Made by a program: the position numbers and the translations under genes. From an uncultured Propionibacteriaceae bacterium (GTDB lineage Bacteria > Actinomycetota > Actinomycetes > Propionibacteriales > Propionibacteriaceae): a DNA stretch of 64,000 nt. The notes under the pieces are model-generated. The model was given only the letters and a program-made list of their open reading frames with translations, was not told the DNA's origin and made no database searches. Where the stretch lies: positions 1-64,000 of the forward strand of contig CALCKT010000047.1 in NCBI GenBank assembly GCA_937965785.1, written 5' to 3'. Shown here piece by piece: positions 16,146 to 25,254 of the stretch (position 1 is the stretch's first letter; each line of letters opens with the position of its first letter).

Positions 16146-17075
16146 ATGTCGGCAAGCAAATCGGAGAGGCTGCTGAATCTGCTGATCATGCTGCTCAGCA
16201 CCCGAGGCTGGGTGGGGCGTGACCGCATCCGGCAGGTAATCGAGGGGTATCGCGGGCTGGATGACCAGAACTTCGAGCGCACCTTCGAACGGGACAAGGC
16301 CGAGCTGCGGAGCATCGGGGTTCCCGTGGAGACGGGTTCCCACGACTCCGAGGGAGGAGAACCCGGCTACCGGGTGGATCGCTCCGCCTTCGAACTTCCG
16401 CCCATCTCCTTCACCACGGACGAGCTGGCCGCTCTGGGAGCCGCCGCCCGCGTGTGGCAGGACAGCGTCGCAGCCGACGACACCCGGGTGGCGCTCGCCA
16501 CGCTGCGGGCCGCCGGGGCAGATCCGGACGCCGCCCGGTTGCTGACCCTGCAGCCGCAGCTCACCGCGATCGAGGGCCTCGACATCTGGTGGGAGGCGCT
16601 GCGGGACCGGCGCGAGGTGCGTTTCGGATACCGCGACGAACCCCGCAGGCTTCAGCCGTGGCGGATCGTGCAGCGCCGCGGGCACTGGTACGTGATCGGA
16701 CTGGACATCGACCGCGCGGAACGCCGCCACTTCAAGCTGTCCCGGGTCACTGCCCCACCCCGGGCGGTCGGGGAGAGCGCCGCCTACGAACCACCGGACA
16801 AGGTGGTCATCGAATTCGCCTCGGCGGAGCAGCGTCCCGCGGCCAGGGTCGCCCTGCGCCCCGGGTGCGGGCACGACCTGGTCCGCAACGGCCGGCTGGC
16901 CGCGCCGATGGCCGGTGACCCTGAGGGTTTCGAGGTCTACGAGCTGCCGTTGACGCCGGTGCTCGTCGGCGAGATCTGCGCGCTGGGGGCGGATGCCATC
17001 GCCTTGGCGCCGGAGGAACTGGTGGACGATGTGGTTGCCCGGCTCCGGGCGGTCGCGGGGAGGTGGGCCCGGTGA
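16146..17075 (+). CDS. pafB: WYL-domain transcriptional regulator PafB
   Basis: A 309-residue protein with an N-terminal winged helix-turn-helix (SERLLNLLIMLLSTRGWV, FERTFERDKAELRSIG), a central linker and a WYL domain (REVRFGYRDEPRRLQPWRIV, HWYVIGLDIDRAERRHFKL). PafB and PafC form the activator of the LexA-independent DNA damage response in mycobacteria. The ATG follows a ribosome site (agggaggtgcg), and a -10-like TACCCT lies at 16111-16116. No proteasome or pup genes are beside it here. Confidence 0.92.
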   Translation: MSASKSERLLNLLIMLLSTRGWVGRDRIRQVIEGYRGLDDQNFERTFERDKAELRSIGVPVETGSHDSEGGEPGYRVDRSAFELPPISFTTDELAALGAAARVWQDSVAADDTRVALATLRAAGADPDAARLLTLQPQLTAIEGLDIWWEALRDRREVRFGYRDEPRRLQPWRIVQRRGHWYVIGLDIDRAERRHFKLSRVTAPPRAVGESAAYEPPDKVVIEFASAEQRPAARVALRPGCGHDLVRNGRLAAPMAGDPEGFEVYELPLTPVLVGEICALGADAIALAPEELVDDVVARLRAVAGRWAR

Positions 17076-18037
17076 GATCAACGGATCAGGTGCAGCGTCT
17101 CATCCAGCTGGTGCCCTACCTCACCCAGAACCCCGGGGTGACGGTGACTGAGGTGGCCCGTGACTTCCGGACCACCCCCGCCGTGATCCTGCGGGACCTG
17201 GAGGTGATCCAGTTCTGCGGGCTGCCCGGGGGACTGACCGACGACCTGTTCGACATCGACATCGAGGGGGTCCGGGCCGACGGGGAGATCTACCTGTACA
17301 ACTCCGACGTGCTGGCCCGTCCCATGACCCTGACCGCGGTCCAGGCGGCGAGCCTCATGGTGGCGCTGGGAGCGCTCGTCGAGCTCGGATCCGAAGCGGC
17401 CGCCAGCGCCAGGGCGAAACTCAGCGAGGCCTGCGGGCAGGCGGGAACCGGGATCGAGGTCACCCTGACCGCGGGGGACGAGGAGATCCGCCGCGTCCTG
17501 ACCCGGGCCTGCGAGGAACGCCGGGTGGTGCGGATAGAGCATGAGGGCACCGGGGGGCGGGCCGTGGTGGAGGTGGAACCCGCCCGCCTCAGGGTGGTGG
17601 ACGGCATCACCTATCTCGACGCCTGGTCCCGGCTGCGGGACGCCTGGCGTAGTTTCCGCATGGACCGGATCCGCGCAGTCGTGATGCTTGAAGAGACATC
17701 CCCGCAGCGGGAGGGCCTGGAGGAGGCCACGGGATCCTGGTTCGCCGATTCCGAACGCAGGGTGGAGATGTCCCTCGGGCCCGGGGCGGCCTGGGTGCCC
17801 GAGTACTACCCGACCCATTCGGTCGAGTCCGATGTGACCGGGTTGAAGGTGGTGCTTCCCGTCGGCAGCCGCGACTGGTTGGTGTCGCTGCTGCTGCGGC
17901 TCGGTGAGGACGTGGTGATCGTCAGCGACGGTGAGGCCGTCACCGAGGCCGCGGAACGGGCCTGGGAGGCGCTTCGCGCATACGGTCACGAGGAAACCAG
18001 ACCGGATCCGCCGACCGGGTCGGGTACGATCGCGTAG
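17072..18037 (+). CDS. pafC: WYL-domain transcriptional regulator PafC
   Basis: A 321-residue partner of PafB with the same wHTH-WYL plan: VQRLIQLVPYLTQNPGVTV and RDLEVIQFCGLPGG at the N-terminus, then a WYL domain around RRVVRIEHEG and GITYLDAWSRLRDAWRSFR. The GTG overlaps the pafB stop (gtga), implying coupled, equimolar synthesis, as expected for a heterodimer. A RecA-NDp-type site that this regulator would use is found far downstream, between recC and uvrD2. Confidence 0.92.
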   Translation: MRSTDQVQRLIQLVPYLTQNPGVTVTEVARDFRTTPAVILRDLEVIQFCGLPGGLTDDLFDIDIEGVRADGEIYLYNSDVLARPMTLTAVQAASLMVALGALVELGSEAAASARAKLSEACGQAGTGIEVTLTAGDEEIRRVLTRACEERRVVRIEHEGTGGRAVVEVEPARLRVVDGITYLDAWSRLRDAWRSFRMDRIRAVVMLEETSPQREGLEEATGSWFADSERRVEMSLGPGAAWVPEYYPTHSVESDVTGLKVVLPVGSRDWLVSLLLRLGEDVVIVSDGEAVTEAAERAWEALRAYGHEETRPDPPTGSGTIA

Positions 18038-18041
18038 TGTG
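18025..18041 (+). promoter_or_regulatory. possible leaderless promoter of the small membrane protein gene
   Basis: TACGAT (18025-18030) ends 8 nt before the GTG at 18039. It lies inside the last codons of pafC, so this gene and tatAC could be transcribed separately from pafBC. Confidence 0.4.
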
Positions 18042-18224
18042 ATCTGGGTAATCGTTCTCGGCTGTCTGGCGGCGGCCGGGGTGGTGGTCCTGGTGGTGCT
18101 CGCCATCGGGGTTCGGAACAAAATTGACGACGTTCTGGTGGAGACACGAGCGTTGGAGGAACGTCGCGAGCAGTTGAAGGAGCTCACAGCGAGCATCCAG
18201 CTGCCCCACAAGCACCACGAGTAA
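18039..18224 (+). CDS. small single-helix membrane protein
   Basis: A 61-residue protein: an N-terminal membrane helix (VIVLGCLAAAGVVVLVVLA), then a charged helix (IDDVLVETRALEERREQLKEL) likely to form a coiled coil, ending in a His-rich tail. It sits one base after pafC and 43 bp before tatA. I do not recognise the family. It could be a membrane-anchored adaptor for the Tat proteins, but nothing in it proves that. Confidence 0.65.
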   Translation: MIWVIVLGCLAAAGVVVLVVLAIGVRNKIDDVLVETRALEERREQLKELTASIQLPHKHHE

Positions 18225-18267
18225 GCTTCACAGGAAACGAACGAATCCAAAACGAGGTAACTGCACT

Positions 18268-18597
18268 ATGCCGAATATCGGTCTCCCGGAACTTCTGATC
18301 ATCCTGCTCGTCGCCCTGCTGCTGTTCGGTGGCTCCCGCCTGGCGGGGCTCGGGAAGGGAGTCGGGCGCTCCATCCGGGAGTTCAAGGAGGAGGTCAAGT
18401 CAGCCGATTCCCCCGACCAGGACAAGGACAAATCCTCCGAACCCGAGGTGGTTGAGGCGGAGATCGTCGACGAGAGGGCCGCGGACCTGGAACGTCGCCA
18501 GCGAGAGCTGGAGGCCCGTGAGCAGGCCCTCAAGGAAGCCGAGTTGAAGGCCCGGGAGGCTGCGCTCCGCGCCCGTGAAACCGAGACGGGGAACTGA
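18268..18597 (+). CDS. tatA: twin-arginine translocase subunit TatA
   Basis: A 109-residue protein with the TatA signature: a short hydrophobic helix (LPELLIILLVALLLFGGSRLAGLGKGVGR) with the FG hinge, then an amphipathic helix (RSIREFKEEV). The C-terminus is longer and more charged than usual, with a coiled-coil-like Glu/Arg/Ala run (LERRQRELEAREQALKEAEL). It forms the pore of the Tat export system with TatC, five bases downstream. Confidence 0.95.
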   Translation: MPNIGLPELLIILLVALLLFGGSRLAGLGKGVGRSIREFKEEVKSADSPDQDKDKSSEPEVVEAEIVDERAADLERRQRELEAREQALKEAELKAREAALRARETETGN

Positions 18598-18602
18598 TCA
18601 CA

Positions 18603-19478
18603 TTGAGTCCCGACGCCAGTCGTGCTGAGGCGAAACCGCGTCGGTCCAGCTGGTTCCGCCCGCCCAAGAAGGAGTCCCCGGACGGCAGCATGTCGCTGGG
18701 TGACCACCTCCGTGAGATCCGCTACCGCGTCACGATCTCGGCCCTGGCGCTGGTCCTGGCGGCCATCGGATGCGCCTTCTTCTACCAGCCGCTGGTGCTG
18801 TTCATCATGGAGCCGTACAACGTCGCGAGGGCGGACGTGAAGGCAGCGAATCCCGAGGCGAACCTCCAGCTCGCCAACACCGGGGTGACCGGGCCCTTCA
18901 CCCTAGGAGTGGTGATCCTGATCGTCTGCGGTCTGATCATCACCATCCCCGTGTGGCTCTATCAGATCTGGGCCTTCGTGGCCCCCGGCCTGCTCGCCAA
19001 GGAGAAGAAGTACGTGCTGTACTTCATGGCGGCGGGAATCCCGCTGTTCCTGGCGGGCTGCGCCATGGGCTACTGGGTTTGGCCCAAGGGCATAGCGGTC
19101 ATGCTGAGCTTCACACCGCAAGACCTGGGGATCATGAATTACCAGGACATGGGGGAGTTCGTGACCCTGGAGTTGAAGGTCATCCTCATCTTCGGGGCGT
19201 CCTTCCTGCTGCCCGTGATCGTGGTGGCCCTCAACCTGCTCAATGTGGTGCGTGGCCACCAGCTCAAGAAGTGGCGCAAGGGTGTGTTCTTCGGTTCTTT
19301 CGTGCTGGCCGCGATCGCCACCCCGTCGACCGATCCGTTCACCATGCTCTGCATGGCGGTCCCCATGACACTGCTGTTCTACCTCTCCGAGCTGGTCTGC
19401 CGCGGCCTCGACAAACGCAAGGGCATCGTCGCCGCGGAGGAGGAGCAATTCAACATAGACGTGGATGACGGCAAGTGA
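18603..19478 (+). CDS. tatC: twin-arginine translocase subunit TatC
   Basis: A 291-residue polytopic membrane protein with six predicted helices. The signatures are MSLGDHLREIRYR before helix 1, the periplasmic VTGPFTLGV, the VAPGLLAKEKKY loop and ATPSTDPFTML. It recognises twin-arginine signal peptides. The start shown is a TTG that adds a basic 29-residue tail; the ATG at 18690, where many TatC proteins begin, is an alternative. The gene ends overlapping the lipid kinase start. Confidence 0.94.
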   Translation: MSPDASRAEAKPRRSSWFRPPKKESPDGSMSLGDHLREIRYRVTISALALVLAAIGCAFFYQPLVLFIMEPYNVARADVKAANPEANLQLANTGVTGPFTLGVVILIVCGLIITIPVWLYQIWAFVAPGLLAKEKKYVLYFMAAGIPLFLAGCAMGYWVWPKGIAVMLSFTPQDLGIMNYQDMGEFVTLELKVILIFGASFLLPVIVVALNLLNVVRGHQLKKWRKGVFFGSFVLAAIATPSTDPFTMLCMAVPMTLLFYLSELVCRGLDKRKGIVAAEEEQFNIDVDDGK

Positions 19479-20389
19479 AGCAACTGGCGAAACCGCGCCT
19501 GCTGACCCTGGTGGTCAACGAGCGCTCAGGCGGGGGACGCGCTGGCCGCATGCTGCCCAAGGTGGCGCGCAGGCTCCGCGAACAGATTCCCACCGCGGAA
19601 CTGCACATCATCTCCTCCAACTCGTGGACCGAGGCCGAGAAACTGACCCGCACCGCAGCCATGGAGGCCCGCCCCGGGGATGCGCTGCTGGTGATGGGCG
19701 GAGACGGCATGGCCCATCTCGGGCTCAACGCCGCGGCGGGCACCCAGGCGACCCTCGGGTTGATCCCCGCGGGAACCGGCAATGACTTCGCGCGCGGCGT
19801 CGGTGTGCCCCGCACCGTGGACGAGGCCGTCGGGGTGATCGTCGCGGGCCAGACCCGCACCGTCGACCTGGCCCACATCTCCAACGACACCTTCCCCCGG
19901 CGTTACGTGGGAGCGGTGGTCTCCACCGGCTACGACGCCCGGGTGAACCGCTCCACCAACCACATCAGGCTGCGGCTGGGGGCCCTCAGCTACGGCTACA
20001 TCGCCATGCGGGAGCTGGCCTCCTTCTCCCCGCTGCACTACGACATGATCATCGACGGGGTGCGCCGCCGCCAGGAGGCGATGCTGGTCGCGGTCTCCAA
20101 CACGGGAATCTTCGGCGGTGGCATGCGCATCGCCCCCCAGGCCGACCCCACCGACGGTCTCCTCGACGTCACGGTGGTCGGCCCGGTATCGCGGACCACC
20201 CTGCTCAGACTGCTGCCCGCCATGTATTCCGGGACCTTCGTCAAACACCCCTGCGTGGAACAGTTCCCGGCACGCAGCATCGAACTGGCCGGTGAGGGGC
20301 TGTTCGTGATGGGTGATGGCGAGGAACTGGGCGAGGTGCCCGTGCGTGTCGAGTGCGTGCCGGGAGTGCTCAGGGTCTTCGTCGCCTGA
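19475..20389 (+). CDS. diacylglycerol kinase-like lipid kinase (YegS/BmrU family)
   Basis: A 304-residue soluble kinase with the family motifs: VVNERSGGGRAG near the N-terminus, the catalytic LLVMGGDGMAHLGLN, and LGLIPAGTGNDFARGVG. The C-terminal beta domain ends with the MGDGEELGEVPV motif typical of DgkB/YegS enzymes. It phosphorylates diacylglycerol or a related lipid at the inner face of the membrane. The GTG overlaps the tatC stop. Confidence 0.88.
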   Translation: MKQLAKPRLLTLVVNERSGGGRAGRMLPKVARRLREQIPTAELHIISSNSWTEAEKLTRTAAMEARPGDALLVMGGDGMAHLGLNAAAGTQATLGLIPAGTGNDFARGVGVPRTVDEAVGVIVAGQTRTVDLAHISNDTFPRRYVGAVVSTGYDARVNRSTNHIRLRLGALSYGYIAMRELASFSPLHYDMIIDGVRRRQEAMLVAVSNTGIFGGGMRIAPQADPTDGLLDVTVVGPVSRTTLLRLLPAMYSGTFVKHPCVEQFPARSIELAGEGLFVMGDGEELGEVPVRVECVPGVLRVFVA

Positions 20390-20399
20390 GGCACCCTGC

Positions 20400-20414
20400 T
20401 ACCTTGGGGCGGTG
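20400..20414 (+). promoter_or_regulatory. leaderless promoter of helY
   Basis: TACCTT (20400-20405), 6 nt, then GTG at 20412. There is no ribosome site in front of the GTG. Confidence 0.55.
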
Positions 20415-23156
20415 ACCGATCAGGTGCAGCGCTTCGCCGCGCTCTACTCCTTTCCGCTCGACGACTACCAGATCGCCGGCTGCGAGGCCTTGGCCTCGGG
20501 GTCGGGGGTGCTGGTGGCAGCACCCACCGGGGCGGGCAAGACGGTGGTGGGGGAGTTCGCCGTGTGGCTGGCCCTGGAGACCGGCACGCGATGCTTCTAC
20601 ACCACCCCGATCAAGGCGCTGAGCAACCAGAAATACCACGACCTCGTGGCGCGGCACGGCGCGGACCGGGTGGGGTTGTTGACGGGCGATTCCTCGGTCA
20701 ACGGCGACGCCCAGGTTGTGGTGATGACCACCGAGGTGCTGCGCAACATGATCTACGCCTCCTCGACTGGACTGAACAACCTGGACCACGTCGTCATGGA
20801 CGAGGTGCACTACCTGGCCGACCGGTTCCGAGGCGCCGTGTGGGAGGAGGTCATCCTCGGGCTGGCCCCCCGGGTGCAGATCACGGCGCTGTCGGCGACC
20901 GTCAGCAACGTGGAGGACTTCGGAGACTGGCTGCGAACCGTGCGGGGAAGTTTCGAGGTGGTGGTCTCCGAGAGACGTCCCGTCCCCCTGTACCAGCATG
21001 TGCTGGTGGGAACGAAACTGGTGGACCTGTTCGAGGGCGTCGCCCCGACCGCCAAGGAACTGCCCGGCGAGCGGGTCGCGAAGGTGAACCGGGAACTGCT
21101 GAAGGTTTCCCGCGCCGAGGCCACCCGGGTGCGCGACGACTCCCGGCGACCCCGCGGGCGTTCCGGCCGGGGGAAGAGACCCCACGGCTCCGGTTCCTTC
21201 GGTGGCGATGTCCATCCGCGGTTCGCGGGGCGCCGCACCTCGCGGGCCGAGGTGGCGCGGGTCCTGGAGAGGGCCCGGCTGCTGCCCGCGATCTGGTTCA
21301 TCTTCAGCCGCGCCGGATGCGACGCCGCCGTCGAGCAGCTGCTCACCGCAGGGGTTAACCTGACCACCCGCGACGAGGCCGCCCTTCTCGGGGAGATCGC
21401 CGACCGGCACGTCAGCGGATTGTCGGTCGCCGATCTGGACGCGCTCGGCTACGAGGACTTCCGGAGTGCCCTCTGCGCGGGGATCGCCGCCCACCACGCC
21501 GGGCAGCTGCCCGCCTTCAAGGCGATCGTGGAGGAGGGGTTCGCCACTGGGGCCTGCAAACTGGTTTTCGCCACCGAAACCCTGGCGCTCGGCATCAACA
21601 TGCCCGCCCGGACCGTCGTGCTGGAGAAGCTGGTCAAGTACAACGGCGAGGCCGTGGTGGACATCACCCCGGGGGAGTACACCCAGCTCACCGGGCGCGC
21701 GGGCAGACGCGGCATCGATGTCGAGGGACACGCCGTCGTGCAGTGGCAGCCGGGCATGGATCCGCGAGCCGTCGCGGGCCTGGCGTCGAGGCGCACCTAT
21801 CCGCTGCGCTCCTCCTTCGCGCCGAGCTACAACATGGCCGTCAACCTGACCGCGTCGCTGGGCCGGGAGCGGGCACGCGAGGTGCTGAACCAGTCGTTCG
21901 CGCAGTTCACCATCGACAAGACCGTGGTCAAGGCCAGCCGTGCGGACCGCGACCGCCGCCGCGAAATCGCCGCCAGCCGCGACGAGGCCGAGTGCCACCT
22001 GGGGGATTTCATGGAATACGCGGCCCTGCGGGAGGAGATCTCCCAGCTGGAGGGCACCTCCGCGGCCGCCCGCAGGGCCCGGCGCGCCGACGACATCGCT
22101 GAGGCCATCTCGAAGCTCATGCCCGGGGATGTGATCTGGGTGCCGAGGCAGGGTTGGTGCGTGGCCCTGGCCATCGGGCAGAAGCAGAGCCGCGACGCCG
22201 TGCCGTGGGTGCAGGTCATCGCAGCCGATCACACCGTGCTGCGGCTACGACCCCACGATCTGCCCGGCGCACCCACCCCCGTCGCCCGGGTCAGGGTGCC
22301 CCGGCGTTTCTCCGTGCAGGACCGCAAGGCGCGCAGGGAACTCCTGGCGGGCCTGTCGTCCAAACTGGAATCCGTCGACCCCGAAACCCCGGTCTTCGAA
22401 CCGACCCCGACCGACGAGGAACAGGCACAACGGATCGCGGAGCTGAGGCGCAGGATGAAGCGGCATCCCTGCCACGGCTGCGAGGACCGGGAACTGCACG
22501 CCGTCGCAGCCGCACGAGCCATCCGCCTCGAACGGGAGGCCACACGCAAAGAGGCCGAGCTGACGGGACGCGCGAACTCCCTGGCAGTGCAGTTCGACCG
22601 GGTCTGCGGGGTGCTCTCCGACCTCGGCTACCTGCACGGGGACGAGCTGAGCGATGCGGGGCGGATGCTGCGCCGCATCTACAACGAACTGGACCTCGTC
22701 GCCACCGAGTGCATCCGCCGCGACGTGTTCGCGGACCTGAACGGGCCACAACTGGCCGCCGTGCTGTCGTCGCTGCTCTACGAGTCGCGGCCGAGTCGCG
22801 ACCAACGGCACCCGCGGATGCCGGACGCCGCCAGCGAGGCGGCGCAGTCCGCGCTGCGGACGGTGTGGCGTGAGGTCGGGGCGCTGGAACGCAACCACCG
22901 CCGCGACCGGGGACGCGAACCCGACATCGGCTTCGCGGAGGCGGTGTGGCGCTGGGCCAGCGGCCAGGAACTGGCGAAGGTGCTGCGCATCAGCGGCCTG
23001 CCCGCCGGTGACTTCGTGCGCTGGGTGCGGCAGGTCGTGGACCTGGCCGGCCAGATCGCGACTGCCGTGGGCCCCGGGGACCTGCGCCGCACCTGCCGGG
23101 AGGCGATCGCCGCGATGCGCCGTGGGGTCGTCGAAACCGATATCGAGGAGGACTGA
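20412..23156 (+). CDS. helY: Ski2/Mtr4-like DEVH-box RNA helicase HelY
   Basis: A 914-residue superfamily 2 helicase. Motif I is APTGAGKT, Ia is TTPIKALSNQKY, II is VVMDEVHYLADR (DEVH), III is TALSATVSN, and the later helicase motifs include TETLALGINMPARTVV and QLTGRAGRRGID. The C-terminal DSHCT-type region runs past 800. The gene follows pafBC-tatAC exactly as helY does in mycobacteria. The GTG at 20412 directly follows a -10-like element. An internal Arg/Gly-rich insert lies around residues 245-280 (RPRGRSGRGKRPHGSGSFGG). Confidence 0.93.
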   Translation: MTDQVQRFAALYSFPLDDYQIAGCEALASGSGVLVAAPTGAGKTVVGEFAVWLALETGTRCFYTTPIKALSNQKYHDLVARHGADRVGLLTGDSSVNGDAQVVVMTTEVLRNMIYASSTGLNNLDHVVMDEVHYLADRFRGAVWEEVILGLAPRVQITALSATVSNVEDFGDWLRTVRGSFEVVVSERRPVPLYQHVLVGTKLVDLFEGVAPTAKELPGERVAKVNRELLKVSRAEATRVRDDSRRPRGRSGRGKRPHGSGSFGGDVHPRFAGRRTSRAEVARVLERARLLPAIWFIFSRAGCDAAVEQLLTAGVNLTTRDEAALLGEIADRHVSGLSVADLDALGYEDFRSALCAGIAAHHAGQLPAFKAIVEEGFATGACKLVFATETLALGINMPARTVVLEKLVKYNGEAVVDITPGEYTQLTGRAGRRGIDVEGHAVVQWQPGMDPRAVAGLASRRTYPLRSSFAPSYNMAVNLTASLGRERAREVLNQSFAQFTIDKTVVKASRADRDRRREIAASRDEAECHLGDFMEYAALREEISQLEGTSAAARRARRADDIAEAISKLMPGDVIWVPRQGWCVALAIGQKQSRDAVPWVQVIAADHTVLRLRPHDLPGAPTPVARVRVPRRFSVQDRKARRELLAGLSSKLESVDPETPVFEPTPTDEEQAQRIAELRRRMKRHPCHGCEDRELHAVAAARAIRLEREATRKEAELTGRANSLAVQFDRVCGVLSDLGYLHGDELSDAGRMLRRIYNELDLVATECIRRDVFADLNGPQLAAVLSSLLYESRPSRDQRHPRMPDAASEAAQSALRTVWREVGALERNHRRDRGREPDIGFAEAVWRWASGQELAKVLRISGLPAGDFVRWVRQVVDLAGQIATAVGPGDLRRTCREAIAAMRRGVVETDIEED

Positions 23157-23923
23157 TGGGAGTCGCGTTGCGCGTGATCCCCTGCCTGGACGTTCACGAC
23201 GGGCGGGTGGTCAAGGGGGTCAATTTCCGCGACCTCAGGGACGCCGGGGACCCGGTGGAACTGGCCGCCCGTTACGGGGCGGAGGGGGCCGACGAACTGA
23301 CCTTCCTGGACATCTCCGCATCCACGCAGGGCCGGGAAACCACCCGGGAGATGGTGACCCGGTGCGCGGAGACCGTGTTCATCCCCCTCACCGTGGGAGG
23401 CGGGGTGCGGTCGGTGGCCGACGTGGATGCGCTGCTGCGCTGCGGGGCCGACAAGGCGGGCATCAACACCGGGGCGCTCGCCGATCCGGGGGTGATCGAC
23501 GAGATCGCGGCGCAATTCGGCAACCAGGTGCTGGTGCTGTCCCTGGATGCCAGGCGGGCCGGTTGGGCACCCTCCGGGTTCGAGGTCACCACCCACGGCG
23601 GGCGCAGGCCGGCGGGCAGGGATGCCGTCGAATGGGTGAAGGAGGCCGCCGACCGGGGGGTCGGGGAGGTGCTGCTCAACTCCATGGACGCCGACGGCAC
23701 CACCGACGGTTTCGACATCGAGATGATCCGGGCGGTCCGCTCGGTCGTGGATGTGCCGCTGATCGCCTCCGGTGGGGCGGGAACCGCGGCCCACTTCGTC
23801 GAGGCCGCCCGCGCGGGCGCGGACGCGGTGCTGGCGGCAAGTGTCTTCCACTACGGGAGGCTCACTATTGTTGAGGTCAAGCAGGAGTTGGCCCGGGCCG
23901 GCTTCGAGGTACGAGGAGTCTGA
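23156..23923 (+). CDS. hisF: imidazole glycerol phosphate synthase subunit HisF
   Basis: A 255-residue (beta-alpha)8 barrel cyclase of histidine biosynthesis. The catalytic aspartates are Asp12 (IPCLDVHDG) and Asp131 (LSLDARR), and the two phosphate-binding loops VGGGVRS and ASGGAG are present. It needs the glutaminase HisH, which is not in this window; no other his gene is close. The ATG shares its first base with the helY stop. Confidence 0.94.
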   Translation: MGVALRVIPCLDVHDGRVVKGVNFRDLRDAGDPVELAARYGAEGADELTFLDISASTQGRETTREMVTRCAETVFIPLTVGGGVRSVADVDALLRCGADKAGINTGALADPGVIDEIAAQFGNQVLVLSLDARRAGWAPSGFEVTTHGGRRPAGRDAVEWVKEAADRGVGEVLLNSMDADGTTDGFDIEMIRAVRSVVDVPLIASGGAGTAAHFVEAARAGADAVLAASVFHYGRLTIVEVKQELARAGFEVRGV

Positions 23924-23928
23924 AGACC

Positions 23929-24330
23929 ATGAGCGATTGCCTGTTCTGCCGGATCATCGAGGGCGAGATCCCTTCGAAGTTCGTTTACGAGGACGAAACC
24001 GCCGTCGCGTTCCTGGACATCAACCCATGGCAGCAGGGACACACCCTGGTGGTTCCGCGCCGCCACGTGACCGACGCGCTGGAGGACCCGACGGCTCTGG
24101 GGGAGATCGCCCCCGCGATCGGGGAGGTCGGTAACCTGCTGAAGAAGAAACTGGGTGCCAGCGCCTGCAACATCCTCAGCAACGCCGGCGCCGACTCCGG
24201 GCAGGAGGTCTTCCACCTCCACGTCCACATCCTGCCCCGCTATGCCGACAACCCGGGTATCTCCAACATGCGCGGACCGATCAGCGAGGACCTGGACCAG
24301 GTGTACTCCCGCATCACCGCGAAGCGATGA
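23929..24330 (+). CDS. HIT-family (HinT-like) nucleotide hydrolase
   Basis: A 133-residue histidine-triad protein: CLFCRIIEGEIPSKFVYEDE at the N-terminus, the FLDINPWQQGHTLVVPRRH strand, and the triad FHLHVHILP. HinT-like enzymes hydrolyse AMP-lysine or adenosine phosphoramidates; the physiological substrate is unknown. Two Cys pairs near the start may bind zinc. Confidence 0.9.
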   Translation: MSDCLFCRIIEGEIPSKFVYEDETAVAFLDINPWQQGHTLVVPRRHVTDALEDPTALGEIAPAIGEVGNLLKKKLGASACNILSNAGADSGQEVFHLHVHILPRYADNPGISNMRGPISEDLDQVYSRITAKR

Positions 24331-24333
24331 CAC

Positions 24334-24359
24334 CAGGTGCGGTTGGCGCGCCGCACCTG
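24334..24359. terminator. hairpin between convergent HIT and lexA genes
   Basis: A perfect 9-bp stem, caggtgcgg with ccgcacctg, around an 8-nt loop, followed by ttccc. It begins four bases after the HIT gene stop. A second small hairpin (ggagg-ttt-cctcc, near 24422-24434) lies closer to the lexA end. Confidence 0.6.
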
Positions 24360-24444
24360 TTCCCAAGGAATCAAGAAGGGCCTGGACCCGCCGGGCGGAT
24401 GGCATCTCCTCGCCCGGCCAAGGAGGTTTCCTCCCGAACCGGTC

Positions 24445-25248
24445 TCACACCCGCCGCATGACCGCCACCACCTTGCCCATGATGCGGGCGCCGGTGCCGT
24501 CGATGGGCGAGTAGGCGGCGTTGTGGGGCATCAGCCAGGCCTTGCCGCCCCTGCGACTCAGGGTTTTCACAGTGGCCTCGTCGTCGAGCAGCGCGGCGAC
24601 GATGTCACCGTTGTCGGCATCGGGTTGCTGCCGCACCACCACCCAGTCGCCGTCGCAGATGGCGGCGTCGATCATGGAATCCCCCCGCACCTCCAGCATG
24701 AAGAAGGTGCCATTCCCGACCAGCTGCCTGGGCAGGGAGAAGACGTCCTCCACCCGTTCCTGGGCCAGAATGGGACCGCCCGCCGCGATCCTGCCCAGCA
24801 GGGGCGTCTCGACGGCCTCGGGACGTGAGGTGTGGGTCTGTTCGGGGTCGGGCAGCTCCGGTTCGGGTGCCTCGGGGGCGATGTTCTCCGGCAGGGTCAC
24901 CACCATGGCCCGAGGACGGTTCGGGTTGCGGCGGATGAAACCCGCCTTCTCGAGCACCTTCAGCTGGTACGCGACCGAGGAGGTCGAGGCGAGACCGGCG
25001 CGCTCGGCCAGTTCGCGCATGCTCGGGGGGTAGCCGTTGGCCTCCACGGCGTCCCGGATCAGTTTCAGCAGCAGCTGCTGGCGAGGAGTGAGGTTGCCGG
25101 TTCCGCCCGAGGGGGATGAGAGTTCGGCTATGCGCGCCACGTCGGCGGCCGCCTGTGCCTTGCTGGGACGCCCTGCGCGCGAAGTCTTGCGGGAGGGAAG
25201 CCGGATGATGGTGGCCTCCGCGGTTTCCTCGTGGGTCTCGTCTGCCAT
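24445..25248 (-). CDS. lexA: SOS repressor LexA
   Basis: A 267-residue repressor. A winged helix (LTPRQQLLLKLIRDAVEANG, PPSMRELAERAGLASTSSV) is followed by an acidic linker and an S24 peptidase domain. The self-cleavage site is Ala156-Gly157 (RIAAGGPI), the nucleophile is Ser191 (RGDSMIDA) and the base is Lys228 (EATVKTL). The 50-residue N-terminal extension before the wHTH is longer than in E. coli but usual in actinobacteria. It appears leaderless, and an SOS box lies over its promoter. Confidence 0.97.
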   Translation of the reverse strand: MADETHEETAEATIIRLPSRKTSRAGRPSKAQAAADVARIAELSSPSGGTGNLTPRQQLLLKLIRDAVEANGYPPSMRELAERAGLASTSSVAYQLKVLEKAGFIRRNPNRPRAMVVTLPENIAPEAPEPELPDPEQTHTSRPEAVETPLLGRIAAGGPILAQERVEDVFSLPRQLVGNGTFFMLEVRGDSMIDAAICDGDWVVVRQQPDADNGDIVAALLDDEATVKTLSRRGGKAWLMPHNAAYSPIDGTGARIMGKVVAVMRRV

Positions 25249-25254
25249 GACGCC

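Noticed and set aside
24337..24828. Plus-strand open frame after the HIT gene
   Set aside because: It runs over the intergenic hairpins and the complement of lexA, with no ribosome site and no motif.
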